From Nitzschia sp. DOCU1 (taxonomy: Eukaryota; Bacillariophyta; Bacillariophyceae; Bacillariales; Bacillariaceae): a stretch of 64,000 bases of DNA. Positions 28,611 through 36,113 of the stretch are shown piece by piece (the first letter of the stretch is position 1; each line of letters opens with the position of its first letter). The stretch is taken from the NCBI GenBank assembly GCA_951394045.1, contig OX595985.1:4340001-4404000 (forward strand), written 5' to 3'. Position numbers and translations under genes: made by a program. Below the pieces are notes generated by a model. That model was not told the DNA's origin and did not search any database. It saw only the letters and a list, made by a program, of their open reading frames with translations.

Positions 28611-30104
28611 ATGGCTGCTGCTGTCGCTTTTCGTAATTACCTTGAGGCCACCCTTGGTTTTGATGGGACCCAGTCCACGGCTGTCACCGACCAAGGTTTT
28701 GATGACCCTGAGGAGTTTCGCCAACTGACCGATGATGATGTTGATCGTTTGTGTGCTACCATTCGTCGTCCTGGGGGACAGGTTGGTGGCAACCCCAATC
28801 CCGGGGTCCTCATTGGCCAGAACCATGCTTTGCGTTTGAAACAACTCGCCTATTATCTTCGTTATTTGTATGCTGTTGGTCGCCCTTGGAACGCTGCTGC
28901 TGCAACTCGTAACGTTTTGAGAACCTTGTGGCAGTACAAGCTGCAGATTGATGAGGTGATTGCTGCCGGGAATCCCGACTTCCCCGAAAAGTTCACTACT
29001 TCCAAGAAAGCACGTGAAACTATCGAAAACATGGAAGCGTGGGTCCACTCGTCTTATGGCTTGGAGAGACTTCCATTGGCTTACCTCGTTCGTACCGTTG
29101 TCGATGTTCCGGATCCCGCAAATGACCCGCTTGGATATGGCCAGCCCTCATTCCACGAGGAGCTTATTCGTCGTGCGTCTCACAACGGGGCTGTTTATGC
29201 TGCCAACAATGAGAAACTATGGCTCATGGTCCGCCATGTTACTCATGGGACCGAGGCGTGGTCTTTCGTGAAAGGCAATGCCTCGACCAAGAATGGTCGG
29301 GCCGCTTACCATGCCATCAAGTCCCAGTATACTGGGGCAAGCCACGTTAATCAAGTGAAATTGGAAGCCGATCGTGTTATCGCCACAACGTTCTGGAATG
29401 GTAAAGCACGCAACTTTACCTGGCAGGGCTTCGTTGCTCGTCTAACTTCTGCCTTCACCGATTTAGCTGACCATGGTGAGGCTAGGAGTGAAAACTCCAA
29501 AGTTCGTACTCTCCTGGATGCTATCACCGATCCGAAGCTCCAGGTCGCAAAAGGATTAATTGCTGGGGATGATCGTCGCTCGAACGACTATCAGCTTGCC
29601 GTTGATTTCTTGGGCGGGCAACTCGCTGCCAATGAATCGTCGGCTTCGCGTAACCCCTTGCCTCGTAATATTTCGTCCATGTCACAAAATGATAATTCAG
29701 GCCGTGGAGGTGGCCGAGGATACAATGCCTCAGGAAGAGGCGGAAGAGGGAGCAGGAATCAGGGGAGAGGCCGTGGCGGCGGGCGCGGTCGCGGAGGTCG
29801 TGGTCGTGGCGGCGGCGGTCGCTTCTCTGAATCAGGACACCTGCTGAACAACGGGTCGTACCCTCCAACTATCTGGGCTACTTTTACCAGGGAGGAACGA
29901 GACTATGTGAATGAACAGCGTGCCCGTAATCGTGAAAGAAATGTTTCTTCTACCCAATCTTCCGGTGGAACTACTTTTACCTCGAATCAGAATGAAGCAT
30001 CGACCACCCCAGCGACGAACAATAATAATAACAACAACAACATGGGGGACAATATGACCAGGCGAAATAATAATGGAAATCGAAACAATGGTGGGAGCAA
30101 CTGA
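28611..30104 (+). CDS. Copia2 gag
   Basis: I take the ATG at 28611 (MAAAVAFRNYLEATLGF), because the longer frame from 28494 exists only through the A-run length and is absent in copia1. The protein has 497 residues. The N-terminal two thirds are helical and share a block (LFSAIRRPGG / LCATIRRPGG) with copia3 gag. An Arg-Gly box (29700-29825), FSESGHLLNNG and a poly-Asn tract follow. No CCHC knuckle is seen, so the RG box may do the RNA binding (inference). It ends UGA-CUA-G with pol in the same frame. Confidence 0.9.
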   Translation: MAAAVAFRNYLEATLGFDGTQSTAVTDQGFDDPEEFRQLTDDDVDRLCATIRRPGGQVGGNPNPGVLIGQNHALRLKQLAYYLRYLYAVGRPWNAAAATRNVLRTLWQYKLQIDEVIAAGNPDFPEKFTTSKKARETIENMEAWVHSSYGLERLPLAYLVRTVVDVPDPANDPLGYGQPSFHEELIRRASHNGAVYAANNEKLWLMVRHVTHGTEAWSFVKGNASTKNGRAAYHAIKSQYTGASHVNQVKLEADRVIATTFWNGKARNFTWQGFVARLTSAFTDLADHGEARSENSKVRTLLDAITDPKLQVAKGLIAGDDRRSNDYQLAVDFLGGQLAANESSASRNPLPRNISSMSQNDNSGRGGGRGYNASGRGGRGSRNQGRGRGGGRGRGGRGRGGGGRFSESGHLLNNGSYPPTIWATFTREERDYVNEQRARNRERNVSSTQSSGGTTFTSNQNEASTTPATNNNNNNNNMGDNMTRRNNNGNRNNGGSN

Positions 30105-30108
30105 CTAG
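30102..30108 (+). promoter_or_regulatory. Copia2 gag/pol leaky-stop context UGA-CUA-G
   Basis: Gag ends AAC TGA CTA GGA AGA AGA; the frame continues without a stop through 30126 into the protease. No frameshift or internal start is needed for a Gag-Pol fusion. The context matches a known read-through class (UGA CUA). Confidence 0.65.
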
Positions 30109-30125
30109 GAAGAAGAGCTGCATCC

Positions 30126-33100
30126 TTGCACCGGATTGCATCGTCGTCGTCTGGAGCTGTGGTTCAGGTGTGGAGATGTGAGCTCGATTCTCATGCGGAT
30201 ACTTGCGCTTTCTCTGAGAGCGGATGTTATGTGTTATATGTCTACCAATATGATATTGAAGTGAATGGGTTTCATGCTTCGATGGGCCCAATTTCAAAAG
30301 TTCGCGAGTGTTTGGTCGCTGTTGGGTACGACTGCCCTCTCACCTATCAAACTTTTATTTTGTTGTTTGACCATGTTTTGGTCGTTCCGGGTATGGGTTG
30401 CCATCTGCTATGCCCGGATCAATTGCGAGAAAACCAGCTGATTGTTAATGATGTCCCGTTGTTGAGGATTCCGTCGGCTCAGCGAAAGTCAACGGACCAT
30501 TGTATCATTGAGGGGACTGCTGACCTGCGGATCCCTCTGCAGTATGACAAACCCTTTTCGTTCTTTCCGTGCAGAAAGCCCTCGAGAGAAGAGGCCACCG
30601 ATCCGGTGAACAATATTCATGTTCGAATGACGAGTGAATTAGAATGGAAACCGTCCGATCCTCATTGCAACAATGCAGAGGAACACCTGCGACAAACGGT
30701 CGGCGGTAACAATTTTCACAATCTCGACTCTGTCGTGGCGAAGCGTCTTGTGTCGGCTTTCAATGTTGCGTCAATGATACAAAATCAGGCCCTTTCGGCA
30801 TTTCTAGGGAACAAAGTTTCGGCTACTTTATCGGGAGTAAAGACCACTGCAAAAACTACGTTGGTTAAAGCAGATGCCCTGGCGCGTCGTTGGAGAATCT
30901 CAATTGAAGCTGCGCAACGAACGCTTAACAAAACGACTCAACGTGCCGTCAGAGACTGGAGCAAGGTCTCAGGGGACCGTTTATTTCGGCCCTCCCATTA
31001 TCAGCTCCGGTATCCAAGGTTGAAATGTGCTATGTATACCGACACGAAGTTTGGTCCCTGCACATCGCTTGAGGGGACTACTTGCCTCCAAGTTTATGCT
31101 ACGACATTTCAATGGTGCCGAGCTTTCCCGTTGCGACAAGAAAAAGATGCTCATACATCGCTGGATAAATTATTTCGTGCATTCGGATTTCCTGAAGCGA
31201 TTATTCCGGATTCGGCTACTACCTTAACGCAAGGAGAATTCTTGAGGCGCTGTCAAAAGGCGCAGGTTCCTATTTATCCGGTGGAGCCTTACATGCATAA
31301 CCAAGCAAGAGCGGAGGACACGATTCGGGAAGTTACCCGATTGTATGAGAGGACGATGACCTCACGTAACGTACCAGCTGTTTTGTGGGACAGATGCTTT
31401 ATGACTTGTTGCGAACAACGATCTCACACTGTTTTAAATCACCCCGAGCAAGAAGGTGAATGCGCCACTACAATTATTACAGGTAATACTGCAGATATTT
31501 CACATCTCGTGGACTTTGCGTTCTACGATTGGTGTTGGTCTCGGTCGCCGGCAGAATCAACCCAACCGAAAAAGCAGCTCACTCGCTGGCTTGGCCCAAG
31601 CTTTGAAGTTGGAGACGAGCTCTGCTTCGCCGTGCTGACCTCGAAGGGGACAATTTTGCATCGTACTTCAGTCATTCCGCTGTTGCCCGAGGAGCATCGC
31701 TCCGAGGACATTAAGCAAACGAAAAAGGAGTTCACTGAAAAGTTAAAGGTGTCGCTTGGTAACCGAATAAAAGGAATTTCTGTCGAGCCGGAAGAAGATG
31801 ATGATCGGTTTATCCGTGTCGAGGCAACCGTTCCGGAATATGAGAGATACGACGACGATGAAGAAGAAAGGGAGCGGAAATTCCACCAATGGGAACCGCC
31901 TCCAGTTGATGAGGAAGAGGACCAGCTTGCATTTGACAAATATGTGTCATCAAAAGTTCGTATGGCCTCGGGTGACGGTAATTCGTTTTTCACAGGTATC
32001 GTAAAGGGCCGGAAGCGTGGCCCTGATGGGAAATTCATTGGTTTCTACCATGACAATCCTATCCTTGACACGAGCATCTACGAAGTTGAATTTGATGATG
32101 GTCATGTTGAAGCGTACAATGCTAACCAGATCGCGGAAGCAATTTATGCCACAGTTGATGATGAAGGCTACACCGTCATGCATTTGAAAGAGTTCGTCGA
32201 CCACAAGCGTGATGGGAGTGCCTTGTCGAAAGATGATGCTTGGATTGAGCGTCATGGCCAGAGAATACCCAAGAGAACAACGAAAGGATGGAAAGTTTGT
32301 GCCGAAATGGTCGATGGATCAACTGAATGGCTCTCGCTGAAGGATGCGAAAGAGGGCTATCCAGTGCAACTGGCGGAGTATGCTGTCGCAAATAAACTTG
32401 TTGAAGAACCGGTGTTTGTTTGGTGGGTTCCCTATACTCTCCGAAAACGTGATCGGATTTTGAAAGCAGTCAAACGTCGCGCGATTCGTCGCAAAAATGA
32501 GAAATTTGGAATCGAAGTCCCGGGGCCCATGGACGTGGCCCGGGCACGAGCTATTGATGCTGAAACCGGTACTGACCTGTGGGAGAAGGCAATGGCCAAG
32601 GAAGTTAAAACTGTGCTGCCTGCCTTAAAAGTCCTTGAAGACAGTGAACAACCACCAGTAGGGTCGCAGCAGATCGACCTGATGATTATTTTTGATGTTA
32701 AAATGGATCTGACAAGAAAGGCCCGGATCTGCGCAAGAGGCGATCAGACCGAGGCGCCGTCATCGATTACATATGCGTCGGTTGTGACGCGGGAAAGTAT
32801 ACGAATTGCATTCCTTATTGCCGCTTTGAATGGTCTTAACATTTTGTCTGCCGATATCGCAGGAGCTTACTTGCATGCGCCTTGCGCAGAAAAGGTTCAC
32901 ACAATCCTAGGTCCGGAGTTTGGCTCTCTCCAGGGTCGGAGAGCTGTGATCATTAAGGCACTCTATGGATTATCGTCCGCAGGATTTTCATGGAGGTCTC
33001 ATTGTGCAAAGGTTTTGAGGGAGGAATTGCAATTTATTCCATGCCGTGCTGATATGGATGTTTGGCGTCGTGAGGCATTGCACCCGAACGGCGAAAAATA

Positions 33101-34187
33101 TTATGAGTATTTACTTGTGTATACTGACGACTTGCTGTGTGTCTCTCACGATCCAAAGTCAATCCTGAACGATCTTAATGATCGGTTCCTATTGAAACCA
33201 GAGTCAGTGGGAGAGCCAACATCCTATCTAGGAGCCTCAATCTCCAAATATTGGATTGACGGTGATGCTAATTTTAAATGGGCCATTGGTTCAGAGGAGT
33301 ACGTGAAAGAAGCAATCCGCGTGATCCAATTACGGATCGATGGGACCCTGAAGAATAAGGTCAGCTCTGTACTACCGAATGGCTACAGACCAGAGCTGGA
33401 TTCGTCGCCACTACTGAATGACGACGGTGTATCATTTTACATGCAATGTATTGGAATTTTGCGTTGGATTGTTGAGTTGGGGAGAATTGACATCTGCGGA
33501 GAGGTTTCGATGCTGTCAGCGTATAATGCGTGCCCGAGGAAAGGGCATCTGGATGCGGTGCTACACATTTTTGCATATTTGAAGTCTCATGATCGATCAA
33601 AACTTGTTATGGATGACGCCTACATGGAGTGGGAAGAGTTACCCAAATGCGATTGGTCGGAATTCTATCCGTGGGCTAAAGATGAATGGCCGCCGGACAC
33701 ACCAAAACCATTAGGAAAACCAGTGGTAATTACTATGTTCGTTGATGCTTCGCATGCTGCTAACCTTGTTACTCGACAGTCGCGCACAGGTGTGTTGATT
33801 TTCTTGAACAGAGCGCCAATTGTTTGGTACTCAAAGAAACAGAACAGTGTTGAAACAAGTTCGTTTGGCTCCGAGTTCATGGCTTTAAAAACCGGAGTTG
33901 AGTTGTTGGAAGCGTTGCGCTACAAGCTGAGAATGATGGGCATCCCTATTGAGGGCTATGCCAATGTTAGAGTTGACAACATGTCCGTCGTGAAGAATAC
34001 AAGCGTCCCCGAATCGATGCTGAAGAAGAAGTCGAATTCCATTGCGTATCACTACGTTCGTTCAAAGGCTGCGGCCGATATCATTCGTATTGGGTATGAG
34101 TCTACACAATCGAACCTGGCTGATATGCTGACCAAGATTCAAACTGGACCGGAGAGAAAGAGATTATGTTCGAAGGTTATGTTTTAG
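30126..34187 (+). CDS. Copia2 pol polyprotein (PR-IN-RT-RH)
   Basis: The first ATG gives 1353 residues, but translation probably enters from gag by read-through. A protease-like segment CELDSHADTCAF (about residue 18) has DSHAD where DSG/DTG is usual. The integrase DDE core is at MYTDTKFGP (~305), IIPDSATTL (~361) and QARAEDT (~396), with no HHCC finger before it. A highly acidic linker follows, then a conserved module (YEVEFDDGHVEAYNANQIAE, then WKVCAEMVDGSTEWLSLKDA). RT: SADIAGAYLHAP (~910) and YTDDLLCVSHD (~1000). RNase H: FVDASHAANL, GSEFMALK, VDNMSVV, SNLADMLTK. The frame is undamaged. Confidence 0.9.
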   Translation: MHRIASSSSGAVVQVWRCELDSHADTCAFSESGCYVLYVYQYDIEVNGFHASMGPISKVRECLVAVGYDCPLTYQTFILLFDHVLVVPGMGCHLLCPDQLRENQLIVNDVPLLRIPSAQRKSTDHCIIEGTADLRIPLQYDKPFSFFPCRKPSREEATDPVNNIHVRMTSELEWKPSDPHCNNAEEHLRQTVGGNNFHNLDSVVAKRLVSAFNVASMIQNQALSAFLGNKVSATLSGVKTTAKTTLVKADALARRWRISIEAAQRTLNKTTQRAVRDWSKVSGDRLFRPSHYQLRYPRLKCAMYTDTKFGPCTSLEGTTCLQVYATTFQWCRAFPLRQEKDAHTSLDKLFRAFGFPEAIIPDSATTLTQGEFLRRCQKAQVPIYPVEPYMHNQARAEDTIREVTRLYERTMTSRNVPAVLWDRCFMTCCEQRSHTVLNHPEQEGECATTIITGNTADISHLVDFAFYDWCWSRSPAESTQPKKQLTRWLGPSFEVGDELCFAVLTSKGTILHRTSVIPLLPEEHRSEDIKQTKKEFTEKLKVSLGNRIKGISVEPEEDDDRFIRVEATVPEYERYDDDEEERERKFHQWEPPPVDEEEDQLAFDKYVSSKVRMASGDGNSFFTGIVKGRKRGPDGKFIGFYHDNPILDTSIYEVEFDDGHVEAYNANQIAEAIYATVDDEGYTVMHLKEFVDHKRDGSALSKDDAWIERHGQRIPKRTTKGWKVCAEMVDGSTEWLSLKDAKEGYPVQLAEYAVANKLVEEPVFVWWVPYTLRKRDRILKAVKRRAIRRKNEKFGIEVPGPMDVARARAIDAETGTDLWEKAMAKEVKTVLPALKVLEDSEQPPVGSQQIDLMIIFDVKMDLTRKARICARGDQTEAPSSITYASVVTRESIRIAFLIAALNGLNILSADIAGAYLHAPCAEKVHTILGPEFGSLQGRRAVIIKALYGLSSAGFSWRSHCAKVLREELQFIPCRADMDVWRREALHPNGEKYYEYLLVYTDDLLCVSHDPKSILNDLNDRFLLKPESVGEPTSYLGASISKYWIDGDANFKWAIGSEEYVKEAIRVIQLRIDGTLKNKVSSVLPNGYRPELDSSPLLNDDGVSFYMQCIGILRWIVELGRIDICGEVSMLSAYNACPRKGHLDAVLHIFAYLKSHDRSKLVMDDAYMEWEELPKCDWSEFYPWAKDEWPPDTPKPLGKPVVITMFVDASHAANLVTRQSRTGVLIFLNRAPIVWYSKKQNSVETSSFGSEFMALKTGVELLEALRYKLRMMGIPIEGYANVRVDNMSVVKNTSVPESMLKKKSNSIAYHYVRSKAAADIIRIGYESTQSNLADMLTKIQTGPERKRLCSKVMF

Positions 34188-34343
34188 GTTGATGTCGAAG
34201 ATGCGTTTGGCTCCGCAGGGTGGCAGTGACCTTTCGCGAGGGATCTGTTGGAGTTAGACGTCCATCCAAAGAGGTGGTAACCCTTAGGCAAGAGATGACA
34301 ATGCCATCGGATCATATAGTATCCGAGTAGCATTGAGGGGACC

Positions 34344-34507
34344 GTTAATTCCCCGTGATAGTCGCCAAGATTAGGGACTCAGGCGGGACTGGAAATGCCC
34401 GCGATATAAAGTAAGGTCACAATTTTGTTTCGTCCAATTGTTGAATCACCATCCATCGTATGTGTGTTTGTGCTTGAATCGTCCGCCACTCCTTGCTAGA
34501 TTTAATG
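34344..34507 (+). repeat. Copia2 3' LTR
   Basis: A 164-bp copy of 27957-28120, preceded by a purine tract GAGGGGACC (34336-34343). The interval 34188-34343 between pol and LTR is non-coding. Confidence 0.85.
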
Positions 34508-34512
34508 TCGGC

Positions 34513-34565
34513 ACGCCGATGTGCGTGGAGCGGCAGCGTTTAACAAATAAGACCTCTTAACCCCC
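34513..34565 (+). other. LINE1 3' terminal segment
   Basis: The last 53 bp of LINE1 after copia2, ending AACAAATAAGACCTCTTAACCCCC. The distal target-site duplication (34566-34586) follows. Confidence 0.65.
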
Positions 34566-34999
34566 ATGAAGAACGCGTTGCGCGCAGACGCGGATGCTAG
34601 GCCGGTCTCGGACATCGTCGGACAAGGCCCATTACCTATTGACGTCACCGATGACGTGACGTTACGTGACGCAAGCATCGCCCATGACTCCAGCTAGTCG
34701 TATGCCGACGAGATCCTAGTGTCAATGCCACCTAAGATCTGGCACCTTGATGACATTGAGGTAACTATACTTTATTCCAGAGTAGCTGACAACGTCCAAG
34801 GAACCCTAGTGGAACGTCGTAGCTAGTCTACTACAAGATGCATCAACCTCCTGTTCGGATTGTTGTCGATGCATGTCAATATCTCGACTCTACTAGAACT
34901 ACGAGAGGCTACGAGACAACTTTGTATGATGAAAAAGGTTATTCCTAAAGCTAGTCATAATTTTCACAACTATTTCGATCCTACAAGCGACGTAGTGCA
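34566..34999 (+). repeat. Gypsy C 3' LTR, right part (with LINE1 target duplication)
   Basis: This continues the LTR begun at 13331 and ends ...GTAGTGCA at 34999; excluding one target copy the LTR is about 532 bp. The reverse complement of 57069-57595 (527 bp, gypsy D) confirms both ends. No gene. Confidence 0.8.
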
Positions 35000-35300
35000 C
35001 TAGGGCGGCTAGCTGTTTGTCAGTGGCATTGCGTGGGATAGTGGGTGTGTCACTGGGATTGGTGGGAGGGGTAAACCCATTGTTGGCGCCGGCGAGTGCT
35101 GTGTAGACGGTGTCGGAGAGGATGAGGCCAAGATAGCCATGTTGGCCGCCACCTGCGGTGGTCGGCACGGATGCGGCATTCATCTTGAGGGATTCGCGGA
35201 GCCCTTGCAAGGTGGCGTAAGTCGGTTGGCCGACGATTTTCTTGACGGTACATGGAAAGGATTTGTCCATGTCGTCGATGGATAGGATGGTAGTCGTCAT
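35000..35300 (-). pseudogene. N-terminal fragment of a gag-like protein of another retrotransposon
   Basis: The minus-strand ATG at 35300 starts MTTTILSIDDMDKSF, followed by GQPTYATLQGLRESL, AGGGQHGYLGL and a Pro-rich stretch. This resembles, from memory of the type, N-termini of gag-like proteins common in diatom elements; I cannot run a search. Real coding ends at 35000, where the gypsy C LTR begins; the frame runs on to 34899 only by chance. It is the only sequence between gypsy C and gypsy B, so it is probably the older landscape they inserted into. Confidence 0.5.
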
Positions 35301-35355
35301 CGTAGGAGCTGCGACAAGGAGTGCTGTTGGTGGAGTAACAGCAACATCGGCAGGT

Positions 35356-35876
35356 CTGCAGTAGGCACGATAATGCCTGAAACGGCATGACAGGACTAAC
35401 AGGACTAATGTAGACTAACAGGACTGGCTAAAACGCATAGCATATAACCTAACATACGTACGTACAAATATATACTGCCAACGGACGGACACAGAGGCCA
35501 TGTGACGTCGTCGAGCATGCCGGATGGCGCGCTTGCGCACAGAAAGTGCGACACACATATATGGTCGGAGCAAGGTGACAACTATGTCTATCTTGATGCT
35601 AGTCTTGACGCTAGGCGTCAGAACCTAGAGTCATGCTATAGGTGTTAGAAGGTCGTAGGATGCTAGGCGTCACTAACTAGAGCAGTCACGAAGAAACACA
35701 ACACTGCTAGTTAGGGACGGGCATGTCTTACCTTCTTGACAACTATCTTGTCTACTAAGATATATAGTCGTGATCACGATCAGATGGGAAGATGGAGTCG
35801 ATGCAATGATAGATCTAACTTTAAAATAGTCTCACAATTTCCAAAAACAATCTACTGCAGTTTCTAGCCTAGTGCA
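35356..35876 (+). repeat. Gypsy B 5' LTR
   Basis: A 521-bp LTR beginning TGCAGTAGGCAC and ending CCTAGTGCA, aligning with the gypsy A LTR. It contains TATATAGTCGTGATCACGA and several GTTAGTC/TCTAG-type repeats. The partner 3' LTR lies outside the window, so its inner end is inferred. Confidence 0.65.
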
Positions 35877-35888
35877 CTTTGATCAAAG
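35877..35888 (+). other. 12-nt palindrome at the gypsy B primer-binding-site position
   Basis: CTTTGATCAAAG directly follows the inferred LTR end and is perfectly self-complementary. No TGG-starting tRNA-complementary site is seen in the 38-bp leader before the gag ATG. Confidence 0.5.
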
Positions 35889-35914
35889 ACTTGTCAGTCT
35901 AGAGGATAAGTATC

Positions 35915-36100
35915 ATGCGTCTCGCTATCAACTCGTTCGTTGCCGCTCGTGGCGTCATCCCGTTGTACCCGCCTTGCAAGTGGAAAACTGGCTCAACGGG
36001 CTCGTCTGACGGCGCCGGCGACGCCGACGAGGATGGCTTTCGTTTGGTGAAACTTGAGCTTCGTTCCGTTCCTGGGGATGCGACCTCCCCAAAATATTAG
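35915..36100 (+). CDS. Gypsy B gag leader peptide (zero frame)
   Basis: This 61-residue ORF (MRLAINSFVAARGVIPLYPP at its start) is the N-terminus of gag and ends TSPKY-stop. Nearly the same peptide starts gypsy A gag. The downstream gag body is in the -1 frame, so the leader is either a separate short product or joins gag by frameshifting at CCCAAAA. Confidence 0.6.
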   Translation: MRLAINSFVAARGVIPLYPPCKWKTGSTGSSDGAGDADEDGFRLVKLELRSVPGDATSPKY

Positions 36101-36113
36101 TCGGGAACCCCGA
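36088..36113 (+). promoter_or_regulatory. Candidate -1 ribosomal frameshift signal in gypsy B gag
   Basis: Slippery heptamer C-CCA-AAA (36088-36094), six-base spacer TATTAG carrying the zero-frame stop, then hairpin TCGGG-AAC-CCCGA (36101-36113). After slippage the frame reads K-I-L-V-G-N-P-E-Q-W into the gag body. Confidence 0.5.

Larger units (their letters stand above)
27957..34507 (+). mobile_element. Copia2: intact-looking Ty1/copia element (CoDi-like)
   Basis: A 6551-bp element with 164-bp LTRs (27957-28120 and 34344-34507) that are identical by eye. It is flanked by TCGG(C) duplications (27952-27956 and 34508-34512) inside the LINE1 3' region. Gag and pol are both open and in one frame, separated by a single UGA. 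Identical LTRs and open frames argue for recent insertion and possible activity. It is the inverted twin of copia1. Confidence 0.9.
13450..34565 (+). mobile_element. LINE1: non-LTR retrotransposon carrying two nested copia elements
   Basis: LINE1 occupies three blocks: 13450-13553 (5' UTR), 20041-27951 (coding) and 34513-34565 (3' tail). Copia1 and copia2 separate them. The blocks rejoin across the copia target duplications. The whole is bounded by a ~21-bp duplication of gypsy C LTR sequence (13429-13449 and 34566-34586), the hallmark of target-primed reverse transcription. It has two ORFs, with endonuclease, RT, RNase H and a Cys/His region in the second. There is no poly(A) tail; the 3' end reads CTCTTAACCCCC. 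Confidence 0.85.

Noticed and set aside
13554..34507. The large inverted repeat as a segmental inverted duplication or palindrome-type misassembly
   Set aside because: Each arm is exactly one LTR-to-LTR element with its own different target duplication, and the host LINE rejoins across both. Two independent insertions explain it.
34899..34999. C-terminal 34 codons of the 133-codon minus-strand ORF
   Set aside because: They are read from gypsy C LTR sequence, as the second copy at 57069-57595 shows; they are not part of the gag-like protein.
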